This document shows positions 1-10,905 of a stretch of DNA of 64,000 nucleotides, piece by piece. The notes below the pieces were generated by a model. It saw only the letters and a list, made by a program, of their open reading frames with translations, did no database searches and was not told where the DNA came from. The position numbers and the translations under genes are program-made. The stretch's first letter is position 1. Every line of letters begins with the position of its first letter. Source of the DNA: Lasiodiplodia sp. COLG20 (lineage: Eukaryota; Ascomycota; Dothideomycetes; Botryosphaeriales; Botryosphaeriaceae); NCBI GenBank assembly GCA_009801085.1, contig VNWV01000050.1:1-64000 (forward strand), in the 5' to 3' direction.

Positions 1-132
1 CCCCAACAACCACAAAGAAAGAAAAACACGTGACTTACGTTTAACTCATAATAATTCGGCGGGCGCTGGCTATCGGAAGGCAAGGGGGGATAAGGGGATA
101 CAATGGAATGAGCACGAATTAACTAGAATTCA

Positions 133-2295
133 TTATATTAGACAAAGCTCTTGCAACTCGGTAAAGTGGTTGAACATAAGGTCATACTGATAGACTTTGA
201 AACATCCGACCCGCTCGTACGTGATTACGGGCCCTAGAAAAGGAATCGGACGCAAAAAAAGTCCAAGTCGCCGTTCGGACCGGAAGCCTTTTCGCCAAAG
301 TGATTCAGTCGCCACAAGCATAGCGGCCACTCTTTGAGGACCTTTGAAGCCTTCCGTTTCGCCACAGTCGATCAAGTTCGTGTGCCCCATCTGTGCCCCG
401 CCAAATTCCATGATTGCATCAACCCCACCATCAGAATCACTCTTAGATTGAATTTCCACCCATGCTACTTTGGCGCGGATCCTCAGATAAGCCCTGTCGC
501 CACCCGCCGCAGAAAGACGCCCGTAAATCCCATTTGGCTCCGCCGGGATCCACCGTATCTCAAGGATATCGAATGCCCTCGTGAGGCTCTCGAGGAATTC
601 AATCATATTATAGGAGATAAAGCCATCATATGCGCACCAAGACCATGTTGGACCCATATAAGTCGTCTGTCGTTTCAGTGCGCGAAGGCCTAATTCGGTA
701 TTGCCTGGTGCCCAGAGAAGTCCTCTCTCGAGACTTTTCGTCCACAGTCCAGCAACGTAATCCCCATTCCCCTCTCCCATCAGGCTGGCCACTGCTGAGA
801 TTGCGGGCAGCTTGTCCTCCGGTCTTGAAAGCTTCCTGCCACTGTAATGGCAGACCAACTCGTACCAGTCTCCGGGCCCTGATATTGGAACGTAGGGACC
901 GAGATCTCTAAGCGGTCGGCATATGGGCAAAATGCCTTGTAAACGAGAAGACGTTCTGCATGAGAAGTCGGTGTGGTCTGCGCAAATTAAAAGCTTCCTT
1001 GTCGATAGAAAGCTCTCCTGAAACGTCCAGCCGCGTTTTATCCACTCCGATGCATGGAGAGATTGCTCGTAGTCAGACTCAAGTTCGTCTGAAACTAGAT
1101 CCGGCCCAGTCGAAGATGGTGACTGAATGAAATATGTGATTTCAGGCCCGTTATCGTCATCGAGGCGGTATGAAACCCGAAGATCTGAACAACATTGAGT
1201 GGAAACATTTGAGAGGCCTTCCAGTGGGGAGCTTGTCGAAGCTAGAATGATGGTAATGGATGCATTGGCGTAAACATCCTTCATTCGCGCCGACTCTCGG
1301 TCCCAGTCGGATTGGTCCCCTTGGATTATGCATAGGGAATCAATCCAGAGGTAGAAAATTCCGATCCCCCAACAAAGCTCTAGGGTATCCTGAAAGCCTG
1401 GAGGCAACTTGGAAAACGCGATGGTATTGTAATGGTCCATGATATTTTCCGGAGTGCTCCTGATGAAGTCTTGGTCACCCCAGCAGTAACTCAAAGCTGC
1501 ATATTTAGGATAGAGTGTTGCTGGCTTAGGAGAAGTGCGTAGTTGCATCTGTACTAGGCGTATTCTATATCCTTCTTGGTCTTTTTTGATCTCTACTAGC
1601 CTAGAAGGTAAAGCTTGATGTTTCCAGTGGCCCGTTGACCTGTTTTCTGCACATTGTTTGTGGTTTTCTAAACAATGTGACAGATTTCGTTGGATTCGTG
1701 CAACGTTTTCAGAACACAAGAGCGATTGGTGGAATGGGGCATACCATAACTTGAGGTACTTAGCAGCCAGTGTGTCTGGAAGCCATGAAGCTTAAAAGCC
1801 AGTGTGGTAGTAGGGTGTTTACATACCTTGATTCGCGAGGAGCCTGAAGAACGATGCTTGACCGGACCAATGGTCTAAGAGTTCATCCTTAGTCTCGGAA
1901 TCAGTGACTACCCAGCGTACTAACACATCAACGTTATAGCCGTCATCCCAGAGGTCAGTTCCCTCCCCGACGTAACCCTCCTTGATCAATAAGACCATGT
2001 TCTTCTCGACTTTAGGCGCATCTTCGTGGATTGCGTCTAAGAGCAGATCGCAGAAACCGCATCCTCTGGAAGCCGACCGGTTTAATTCCGTCATCGCTGG
2101 ATAATCATCCTCGAGCTGAAATTGTGATTCCACTTGCCACGTTTCCTTGCCATCTCTTTTCTGATGAAGATCTATATGCACGGTTCCGTCTTCATCGGTG
2201 GTCTCTGCATAGAATCCATGTTCACCTCCCTTGAAATGAAGGAAGCGGCTGCAGCGATCACAGAGCCCGTCTGATCGGGATGTGGAATCACTCAT
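133..2295 (-). CDS. HET-domain (heterokaryon incompatibility) protein
   Basis: Two exons, 2295-1827 and 1775-133, joined by a 51-nt intron (GTATGT donor, TTCCAG acceptor, phase 1), giving about 703 aa. The N-terminal exon carries the Cys pairs usual in this family (CDRC near residue 12, CGFC near 79). The HET domain (PF06985) starts near residue 247 with YAALSYCWGD, followed by YLWIDSLCIIQ near 298 and a RGWTFQE motif. HET proteins trigger cell death or growth arrest when different fungal individuals fuse, or act as downstream toxic domains; the specific partner cannot be read from sequence. The downstream reading frame stays open through the intron acceptor, so the second exon could be mistaken for a separate gene. 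The gene looks intact, unlike the HET copy at 21.9-24.0 kb. Confidence 0.88.
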
Positions 2296-3116
2296 GTTGA
2301 ATGTGTGGGTAAAAAGTGCGAGGGTAAGCCACAGTGGTCGAAGGTTCCAAAAAAAGAAAAACGAAGCGAATGGGTCGTTTTAGGAAAACGTATAAAGACA
2401 TCGTAATGTAGCTAAATACTCACTTCACACATGACCACGTGCGGACAAACAAGGTTTTCACAGTTGTGACGTGGCACATCGTCTGCTTTCAGGAAACGAT
2501 GCATATTCAACGCACGTAAGCAAAGCAACCGAGCACTGGTTGGCTGTCAACAATTCTGATTTCGCGCACTGATTGAGAAGGCTGAGAAAGTAGCTTGTCT
2601 TCCTTGAAGGTGCCGTGCGGAATGATTCGTTTACTTCGACTGTCTGCAGAGTGAGAGTTGAGAGAGGTGGCTGTGGAACTGGCAAGGGGAGTGATAGGCG
2701 AAATGCGTCCGCCAGGCGTCCACATAGAAGGCTGTGAAGCATGCCGGAACACCAGGCTGCCACTTGCCAAGAGCATCCGCATCCACATGCTCCATCAAAC
2801 CCATGCATGAGGCCACAGCTACAGTCACAGCCACAGCCAGCACACCCAGCAAAAGAAAAATCTCGATTCATAACTCTTTTTGTCTCCGCTTTACAGCAAA
2901 TGTATCGTAAGACCCACCGATAGCTATCAACCCGTCGCTACGCTGACAAACCCCCATTTCCCCTAGTCCCAAAAAACGCCTCTCCAAACAACAGTAGTAG
3001 CAAATGAAAAGCCATCGACACCCATACCCATCCCATATCGAAATCAGCACAAGACAACCGCTATCAAAGCCACACCCCTAACGGGCAGCTCTATTCACGA
3101 ACAACCCACCATCCAC
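2296..3116. other. intergenic, HET gene to MSH6
   Basis: About 0.8 kb between the HET start and the MSH6 stop. It should hold the HET promoter and the MSH6 3' UTR. A Cys/Gly-rich reading frame on the minus strand (2458-2871) comes from a CAGCCACAGCCA-like simple repeat near 2815-2845 and is not convincing as a gene. No RNA gene seen. Confidence 0.5.
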
Positions 3117-6100
3117 TCACAACGTCTCAATCGCCTTCATCAACACATCCAGCCCCCTCTGCCCCACCGCACTGCCGTCTTCCACCTCCGCACCAGAAAC
3201 ATCCCTCAACAACCACGCGACATCGCTCTGCAAACCAAGCGGGACATAGCACGCCTCCCGCGCCTTCTCCAAGCTCTCCTTCAACCGACTCGTGTGCTCC
3301 CACTCCTTAGCCGCGACCTCAGCGCGCTCGATGACGCGCGGATTGATGCCGCACATAGCCGCGCAATGCATGCCGAAGGACCCCTCGGCAACACCGTCCT
3401 CCAGGCGGTACAGGAACGTGACGCGGCGCTCCTCGTCGTCGACGTGGATGGCCATGCGCTTGGCAGCGATCTCTGGGTGGCCGGCAAACTCGGTCGCGAG
3501 CGAGTGGTAGTGCGTGGCGAAGAAGCCGAGGCAGCCGATGTGCGTGGCGACGTGGTGCAGGACGGCCTGGGCGACCGCCACGCCGTCGTAGGATGAGGTG
3601 CCGCGGCCGAGCTCGTCGAGGATGACGAGCGAGCGCGGAGTTGCCTCGGAGAGGATCTTCTTGGTCTCGGAGAGCTCGACGAAGAAGGTGGATTGCGCGG
3701 CGAAGATGTTGTCTTGGGCGCCGAGGCGAGACATGATGCGGTCGACGGGAGTGAGGGTGGCCGAAGTGCAAGGAAGGTAGACTCCGACTTGGGCGAGAAT
3801 CACAGCGATACAGGTCTGAAGATGGGTCAGTGGAGGCTATTGTTTAAGTGAGATGATGGGATCTTACCATGCGCAGAACGGTAGATTTACCAGCAGCATT
3901 GGCACCAGTAAGAAGGTCGATGTTTGCAGACTGGCCGCCAAGCTTGATATCGTTGGGGATGAAGTCGGTCACATTGGTCAGCATGCAGGGGTGACGAAGC
4001 TCCTCAAACTCGAGAATAGCCCGCTCGCTGTCAACAAACTTGGGCCGACAGCTCGGCTCGCCCAGCGAAGCGGATGCTCTAGCCAAGCTGATGAGGCAGT
4101 CAAGCTGAGCGATGATCTTGACAGCTGCAAGCCAGACTGAGTAGTCCTCGTCGAACCTTGTGTAGAACCTACCGGCCACCTCCTTGACGATCTGGCCATG
4201 CGTCTCCTGAGCCTCTTGAAGTTTGCGGACCAGCTTGCGAAGCTCCGGAGAGTAGTAACGCTTGACCTTGGCAGTGGCCGACATCTGCTCCCAGTTCTTG
4301 GGAATGGACTTGATCTTGATGGGAACTTCGACCTGGTAGATCTCCTTGCCGTTGTCCCTGTAGCAGATGGCGGTGGAGCCGAGGTCCCGTCTGTACTGCT
4401 TCAAGAGCTTCTCCAGCTCGTCAAGCACATCTTGCATGTCCTGTTGACTCTGATCGAAGTCCCCTTCGACGCCAGGTTCCGGGACGAGAATACCATCTTC
4501 CTTGGCCTTCTTGCGGTCAAAAGCGTCTCTCCAGTGCTTGAGGGATGCTGCGAGATCCGGCATCTGAGAAATGAGCTGCCCAATGACGCCTTCACCCTCA
4601 CCGAACTCGCTGAGGAGGCTCATGGTGTACTCAATCTGCTCAAAGCCTTCGAGAACCTTGAGAAAGTCTTGCGCCTTGATTCTTTTCGCGTGGACCCTGG
4701 ACAAAAGCCGTTCAAGGTCCGGAAGCTTACTCAGCGAAGCGGTGAAGCGGTCAGTGACAGTGCTGTCGGCATTCAGAACATCAACCGCATCGAGGCGCTG
4801 ATTGATCTTGCGAGCGTCGGCGAGCGGGTGGCAAACCCATTGCTTGAGCATGCGCTTGCCGAAGGGAGTAATGCAACGGTTGAGCATGGTGAAGAGGGTT
4901 CCTTCAGTGCCACCATCAAAGCTGTTGGCAAAGATCTCCAGGTTGATCAGACTTTGACCATCCAGCACAAGGCTGGTGGCTTTGCGGATCGGGTCGTACC
5001 AGGAGAAGTTGCCCATGGTCACCAAGTCTCGCTCAATCTTGAGCATTCTCAAGTACTGGAACAGAGCACCAAATGCAGACATTGCCAGCTCGTGGTCCTC
5101 CTTCGCATCCCGTAGAACCTGGGGCCAAGCCTCGATGTTGTCCTGATCGGGCGAGACGAAGTAGTCAGAGGCTTCCATCTCGCGAGAAGTGGTGTCGGCA
5201 GACCAGAACTCCTTGTCTGGCTTCAAGTAGTTCCAGATGGTGGTGGGGCTGGTGTTGTTCTTGAGGATGCGGAGAGCCTTTGCGGAGATGCAAGACTTCT
5301 CCAGAAGGAGCTCTCCGGGCCTGATCTGGGCAACGAAGGTCTCGAACTTGGTCATGTCGACATCATCGACGAATTCGCAGAGCTGGAACTGAGCAGTGGC
5401 AGTGTCGACGAAGGCAATGCCAAAGACAGGGTGGTTGTCTCTATCAATCTCCTTGATGGCCACGCAGAAAGTGGACATGTCGTCCTGCAGCATGGAACCA
5501 TCGACGAGGGTGCCGGAAGTAAGGACAGAAGAAAGCTCACGGCGGATGATCTTTTCTTCTTTCTTGGCAGGACCACCACGCTCACGCATCTCCTTGCCGA
5601 GAGCGGACTCCATCTGGTCGACCTTGGCGATCTTGTAGCCCTTGGCGACGAACTGTGTAGCCCACATGTCGAGGGATGACTCGGGCACGCCAACCATGCG
5701 CATGTTGACGCGGTCGGTGAGCTTGAGATCGAACAGCTGGTGGCCGACAGTGGCATCATTCTCGTACAGCTCGTAGAACTTGCCCTTCTTGAAGAAAACA
5801 ATGGTATCCCAGAACTTGGACTTGATCTCCCAGTACTGCTTCTCAAAGGGCGAAAAGCCCTTCCAAGCCATGGGTGGGATGTAGAGAGTGCGAGGATCGT
5901 AATCAGGATGGCCTGGAGGATTCCTATCGGCATCCAGGATCTGAGCTAGCCAAGTATAGCGCTTCTCGGGCTCTGTCTTGTATGCTTTCTCCTTCTTCCC
6001 GTCCGCCTTCTTCGCAAAAGTGGGGGGCGGACGAACACCGGTAGAGTTGATGTTGTCTGGGTCGAATCGCCATTGCTGGGCGGTAGAAGAGGAGTTGCCT

Positions 6101-6925
6101 TCCATGACAACATCGTCATCATCAACAGGCGGCGAAGAGGGCGGGGGAGGAGATGAAGGTTTCGAGGTTTTGCGAGAGGACGCGGCAGAAGGGCGCTTGC
6201 GCTTCTTGGAGGTGGGTTCTTCGTCGGAATCATCGGGAACCACGAAGTCTTCTAAATCTACTTATTGTCAGCTTCAAATGGCGAGGGAAGCGGAAGAAAG
6301 AGAGGCGGACCGTCATCGTCGTCATCCTCAACAATGTCCGGACCGTATTCGTCGCCGTCCGAGTCGTCCAAAGCGGCAATCTTCCTCCGCTTCAAGGTGC
6401 GCTTGTTTGTGCCATTGGCAGAGACGGGCTTGAAGACCTCATCGTCGTCGCTGTCGGCGTCGGACTCGGCGTAGTTGACCTGCTTCCTGATCTGCGTAGT
6501 GTGAGCGATTGCAATGGCAATTGGACGTGGATTACGCACCTTGCGGGCGGGGCTGCTCGCCTGGAGGATCTCAAGGCCTTCTAGTATCGCATCAGCACCC
6601 GCATTCTTGGGAAGGAACGCGAAATCGACAGACCATTTTCCTTGTTCCTACCATGGTCGCTGCGGACGGGGCTGGACGGCTCGACCGGGTCACTGCTCGG
6701 CACGGGAGTGAAGGCACTGGGTGAGGCTTTCTTGAGCTGCGGCTTGACGAAATCGGACGAGGACTTCCGAGTAGAGTTGGCGGGTAGCGGCGTAGGCGAG
6801 GACTTGGGCTCTGCGGAGGGCTTTGGCGAGGGATCGGATTTGCGCTGGAAGAAGCCCAGGATGGACTTCTGGCCGGAAGCGGGCGCCTGCTTCTTGGCCT
6901 TGGCGGACGGCTTCGGGGTCGACAT
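3117..6925 (-). CDS. MSH6: DNA mismatch repair protein MSH6
   Basis: MutS homologue that pairs with MSH2 (MutS-alpha) to recognise base mismatches and small loops in the nucleus. Five exons: 6925-6652, 6580-6540, 6491-6311, 6251-3868 and 3815-3117, all GT-AG with matching phases, giving about 1192 aa, a normal fungal length. Visible features in order: a PCNA-binding PIP box at residues 19-26 (QKSILGFF); a low-complexity acidic/basic linker; the mismatch-recognition Phe-x-Glu motif in KKGKFYELYE; MutS core and clamp domains; Walker A GANAAGKST, the fungal form, just before the last intron; STFFVELSET; Walker B LVILDELGRGTSSYDG; and the ATHYHSLA switch. The second exon is only 41 nt and easily missed. 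The gene appears intact and is the best single-copy synteny anchor of the window. Confidence 0.97.
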
Positions 6926-7919
6926 TGTGGGCCGTCAATTGGGGCGCGCAACGGTCGGTGGTGGTGGAGAGGCGACGTTGGCGACTGGTTATCTGAGCTG
7001 TGACGCGACCGGGGTGCGCGTAAAGGCCGGGGTACGCGTCTCGCGTCGCGCTAGTGGCCCGAGCTTTTAATGACAGCCCCCTCTTGCAGCGGGATGCTAG
7101 CGCAGAAATCATAACAAGGGAAGCTCAAAACGGGTTATTCATGAAAAAGAGAATGCGGATCCCCTCTGTAGCTACCACCCGCATCGCCGCTCGTGCATGG
7201 GCTAGAACGACCTACCCAGATGTCGAGTGGACCAGTGGTTGATATGAGATAGTGAGGAACCACAAATATGCGGCGTTGGCAGGCGTAATAGGCCAGGGGT
7301 GTATTTAGTGCTTTCTTTCGGGTAGTTCAATACATCACCCGTTCACCTCCTCAGATTCACGCCTCATCGTGCCGCATCAGCGGGAATTACCGGATTCAAG
7401 TTGCATACCCGATATCATCTGATGAGAGCATGAACGTAATGTTCACTGGGGTAATAAAGATTTCTGTGGACGATGAGTATCTCAGCCGCACTCTAGGAAC
7501 TACGCAGCAAATCATCATTCCGTTTCCGTGCATACTCAGAGCAATGTTAGCGAGGAGTCCGCAGCGAAGCAAGTAGCTGCAGATTAGTGCCTAGGCGTAA
7601 AACCAGCTATTCAAAAATTCGCTAAAATAGCTCCGAGTTCGTGGAAATCGCCTATTATTCGACCATCCTTGCTTCCGGACAATTCGTTTGCATATACGGT
7701 TACAGCAAAAACATCCATCGCCTGGAACGAATGTGATTGATCGTTCCCGGACTAAGATCAAGGGAGTGATTTCATCGCTATATCGTTTTCGGAGTCTCCT
7801 TCAACCGAACAATTTCGACCACCATCAACTGCCTCGCTAAACATGTGATGGCGTCTAGCTTAAAATGATGCCTGCTCACCTCAGAAAGCTCTATCAAAGT
7901 CATCACCTTCCATCGTATT
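6926..7919. other. divergent intergenic, MSH6 / DUF2235
   Basis: About 1 kb between two divergently transcribed genes and therefore the promoter region of both. The first 200 bp next to MSH6 are GC-rich; the rest is average composition. No coding segment, repeat or RNA gene was recognised. Confidence 0.5.
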
Positions 7920-9715
7920 ATGAAAAGACTCATCGTTTGCTGCGATGGCACGTGGTACAGTGCCGACAAGGGGCTCGATAACATCCCTTCCAATGTCGCC
8001 CAAATAAGCCGCATGATTGCCCCTTGCACACAGACAGGTGTCGAGCAAATCGTGTACTATCAGACGGGTGTCGGATCAGGGCCAATGGGCAAGATTGACA
8101 GCGCCTGGCAAGGTAACGGCGACGAAAGTGAGAAAGTTTAGTTCAGGCGTATGCTAAGACCTTGACAGGAGCCACTGGTGCTGGCCTTGAGGAAAACGTG
8201 ACAACGGCATATCATTACCTCGCAAACAATTATGAGGATGGCGACGAGATCTTCTTGTTTGGCTTCTCACGTGGCGCCTACACCGTCAGAGCGTTGGCTG
8301 GTATGGTGACTGAGATGGGACTTCTTTGGCCCCAGAAGCTTTCCCATTTCCCAGACTTGTACAAGCTCTACCGCATGCGAAGAGATAGTGATGAGGCTCA
8401 TGGCAATGACGTCAACGGTGATGTGCATTCCATGAATGAAGCCAGTCACTCCGGCACCCGAAAGGAACTCATAAGAAAAAGGTATACGGGAAAATTCTGG
8501 AGGCCGGCGAATGAGATGCAGAGTTGTATGGATGGAAAACTCTGGAACAAAATCAAGCAATTCCACCCGGACAACGCCGATAACGAGGATAGTCCTAGTC
8601 TTATCAATCATACAGTCACGATCAAAGTTATCGGTGTATGGGATACAGTAAGTCGTTTCACAATACAATTTCAAAAAGAAATAACTGAAAGAGCGAAATG
8701 CAGGTAGGAAGCAGGGGCCTCCCTAAGAGTCTACTGTCATATGTGACGGGATACAACGAAAAATACGGATTTCATGACACTGCACTGAACAGGAGTATGT
8801 CAAAATGTCTCTGCCGGCAACGTGTCCGTACTGACGACATCTGAGCTAGAAATTGACCACGCATTTCATGCACTCTCACTTGATGAGCATCGTGGAGCAT
8901 TTGAGCCAACGCTATGGTATCTCGACCACTCAAGCAAAGACTACGGTGCCGATACAGACCTCAAGCAGTGCTGGTTCCCGGGATTCCATGCCGATATCGG
9001 TGGTGGAACAACCGCCGGAAAGGAGCATACCTCGGAAATTGACCAGATCACGCTGGCCTGGATGTGTGATCTGGTTGATGGCCTTCTTGATTTCGACCAG
9101 GAAGCTTGCCATGAGCTATTGCACCTCAAGAAGAGTCGAACCTCGCAGGTTCTAACAGAACGAAGAAAATGGGCTGAAGGAGACACCCATGATTCGAGCG
9201 TTTTGTACAACCTACCGATTGCTGGAGGGTATGTAGCCCGCACTCCCGGTGTGTATCACGAGGGTTCCGAAACCAAAGTGGGTGCCAAAGCCACGAATGA
9301 GACGGTTCATCCTTCAGTAAAATACCGCAAAGACAAAAGGGGTTGCGATTATGATCCTCCAGCACTCAAGGAACAACCTGGTTGGTTCAACGGAAAGAAT
9401 CCGAAGTGAAAATTTGAAGATCTCGAAGACGGCAACGGTGCCAAATGGGTACGGAAGGGTGTGCCGGGGAAGAAGAGTATGATCTGGGGCACTGTCAATG
9501 CTAAGAGTGAGGTCAAACTTGACGAGTGGTGGATCCGTGAGATCCAACAACCACATCGTCTTAACCTTGAGTGGAACCTTCTCCCTCCTACGGTGAAGGA
9601 TATGCTCAAAAGGAGGAACGAGTGCAGACCGTGCCCACCGACGTCTGCTGAAGGGAAGCCTCCAATGTATTGTCGGAACGTTTATTCAGAGAACAGGAGT
9701 CCAGTCATTAGCTGA
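7920..9715 (+). CDS. DUF2235 (Tle1-like) alpha/beta hydrolase, interrupted by one in-frame TGA
   Basis: Exons 7920-8112, 8169-8647, 8704-8794 and 8850-9409, all GT-AG with consistent phases, give 440 aa ending at TGA 9407-9409. The same frame then stays open to a second stop at 9713-9715, adding about 102 residues of ordinary-looking protein rich in W, K, E and D. The product belongs to DUF2235 (PF09994), the catalytic fold of bacterial Tle1 phospholipases. It starts KRLIVCCDGTW, carries the nucleophile elbow GFSRGAYTVRALAG (Ser about 98), then DHAFHALSLDEHR and the PGFHADIGGG motif holding an acid/base residue. The substrate is unknown; a lipid ester is inferred from the family. The TGA may be a nonsense mutation (for example TGG to TGA), read-through, or a base error. 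The catalytic motifs lie upstream of it, so even the short form might work. Confidence 0.8.
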
Positions 9716-10905
9716 TCAATGGCTTGATGCCTGAGTTGGTCAAGCTTTCTGTTTGCCTCGCCTTTAATGTAAATCTCTATTGCCAACGCCGCTCATTAGC
9801 CAGAGCAACCAGAAAACCATTATCAGCTTCGCGGACTTGTTCCAATTTTAAGGCTCGCGTGATCGAGTACCATCATGTATTAGAAAAATTAGGAAGGGAC
9901 GGTACGATAATGCTCCATGATATTTTGGGAGTTCCAAGAATACATTCTTACGGGTATTGGGGTTATTCGTGGCTGGATGTGGGAAGTGAGGAGACTGATG
10001 AGCAACAAGAGTCGGACTCAACATTTGTACTGGGTACGGCAATATAGTCCCGTCCTTAAGACTCATCATGGACTGGTTCTTGGTTGATTCTCATGCCAAC
10101 GACCGGGGAGAAGTCCCTCCGACTACACGCGCTGAGGTGTCCACCTCGGCAGCAGCCTAGACGCCTTGCATCTAGTCATCACCTTGCTTAGAGAGGTGTT
10201 TGTCTGATTTGATCGATCATCCTACATCGGCGCGGCACGCTGCTGTCCGTACCTACTGGCTGCTGCTTCCCGCCGCCAAAGCCCCACGGCTTCACGGTTT
10301 ATTCTCTATTGCGCTAAATGCACTTGAATTCCTTACTTTTGTTCAACGATAACGCTTGCCGGACTTTTTCAATCTACTCTAACTAAACAAACGTATCATA
10401 CCAAGACCATGGTAACTGCAACTGCACATCTGAACTTACCGATTAGGTAAGTGCAAAGCTGGTATTTGCGCCATATCCTGGTTGAGTTTGTGGGAGAACC
10501 CATCTCCCACGTGGACGATGCAATCAACCCTCTTATTATTCTTCCTATCTAAAAACTACGTCAATATCCGTAGCAGGCTTGAAATATGGTTAACATTCGA
10601 AGTGCGGCATCTGCAGAGTTCAACAAAATATGCTACGAGGCAGTGCGAGAGTGTTTACCCTCGGTCGGTGACACTCAGGCGCGGAAAACTGCTCCGCACT
10701 GCGCAGAAACTGCCTTGCGCTGCCCGATTGAAATGATTGTGCCGTGATACAACGCTATTGGCCGTCACACAGCTGTATGGCGCGGACCAATACGGAACCC
10801 CGGTCATGCATCTCACTCAGCCTTGGCAAACCGGACACTTTATTTTCAGCCTTGTCTGCGCGCTGACCTGTCCTTTGCCTCAACCACAGCGCCTTCTACA
10901 GCAAT
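9716..10905. other. intergenic, DUF2235 to NACHT gene
   Basis: About 1.2 kb. It holds the DUF2235 3' region and the promoter of the NACHT gene. Short open frames (9724-10047, 10482-10736) show no recognisable motifs. No repeat or RNA gene found. Confidence 0.5.

Noticed and set aside
2458..2871. Cys/Gly-rich small protein on the minus strand
   Set aside because: The Cys run comes from a CAGCCACAGCCA-like simple repeat. Several overlapping frames are open there, and there is no signal peptide.
4198..5115. 305-codon antisense frame inside MSH6
   Set aside because: MSH6 coding on the other strand is certain; the antisense frame has no independent motif.
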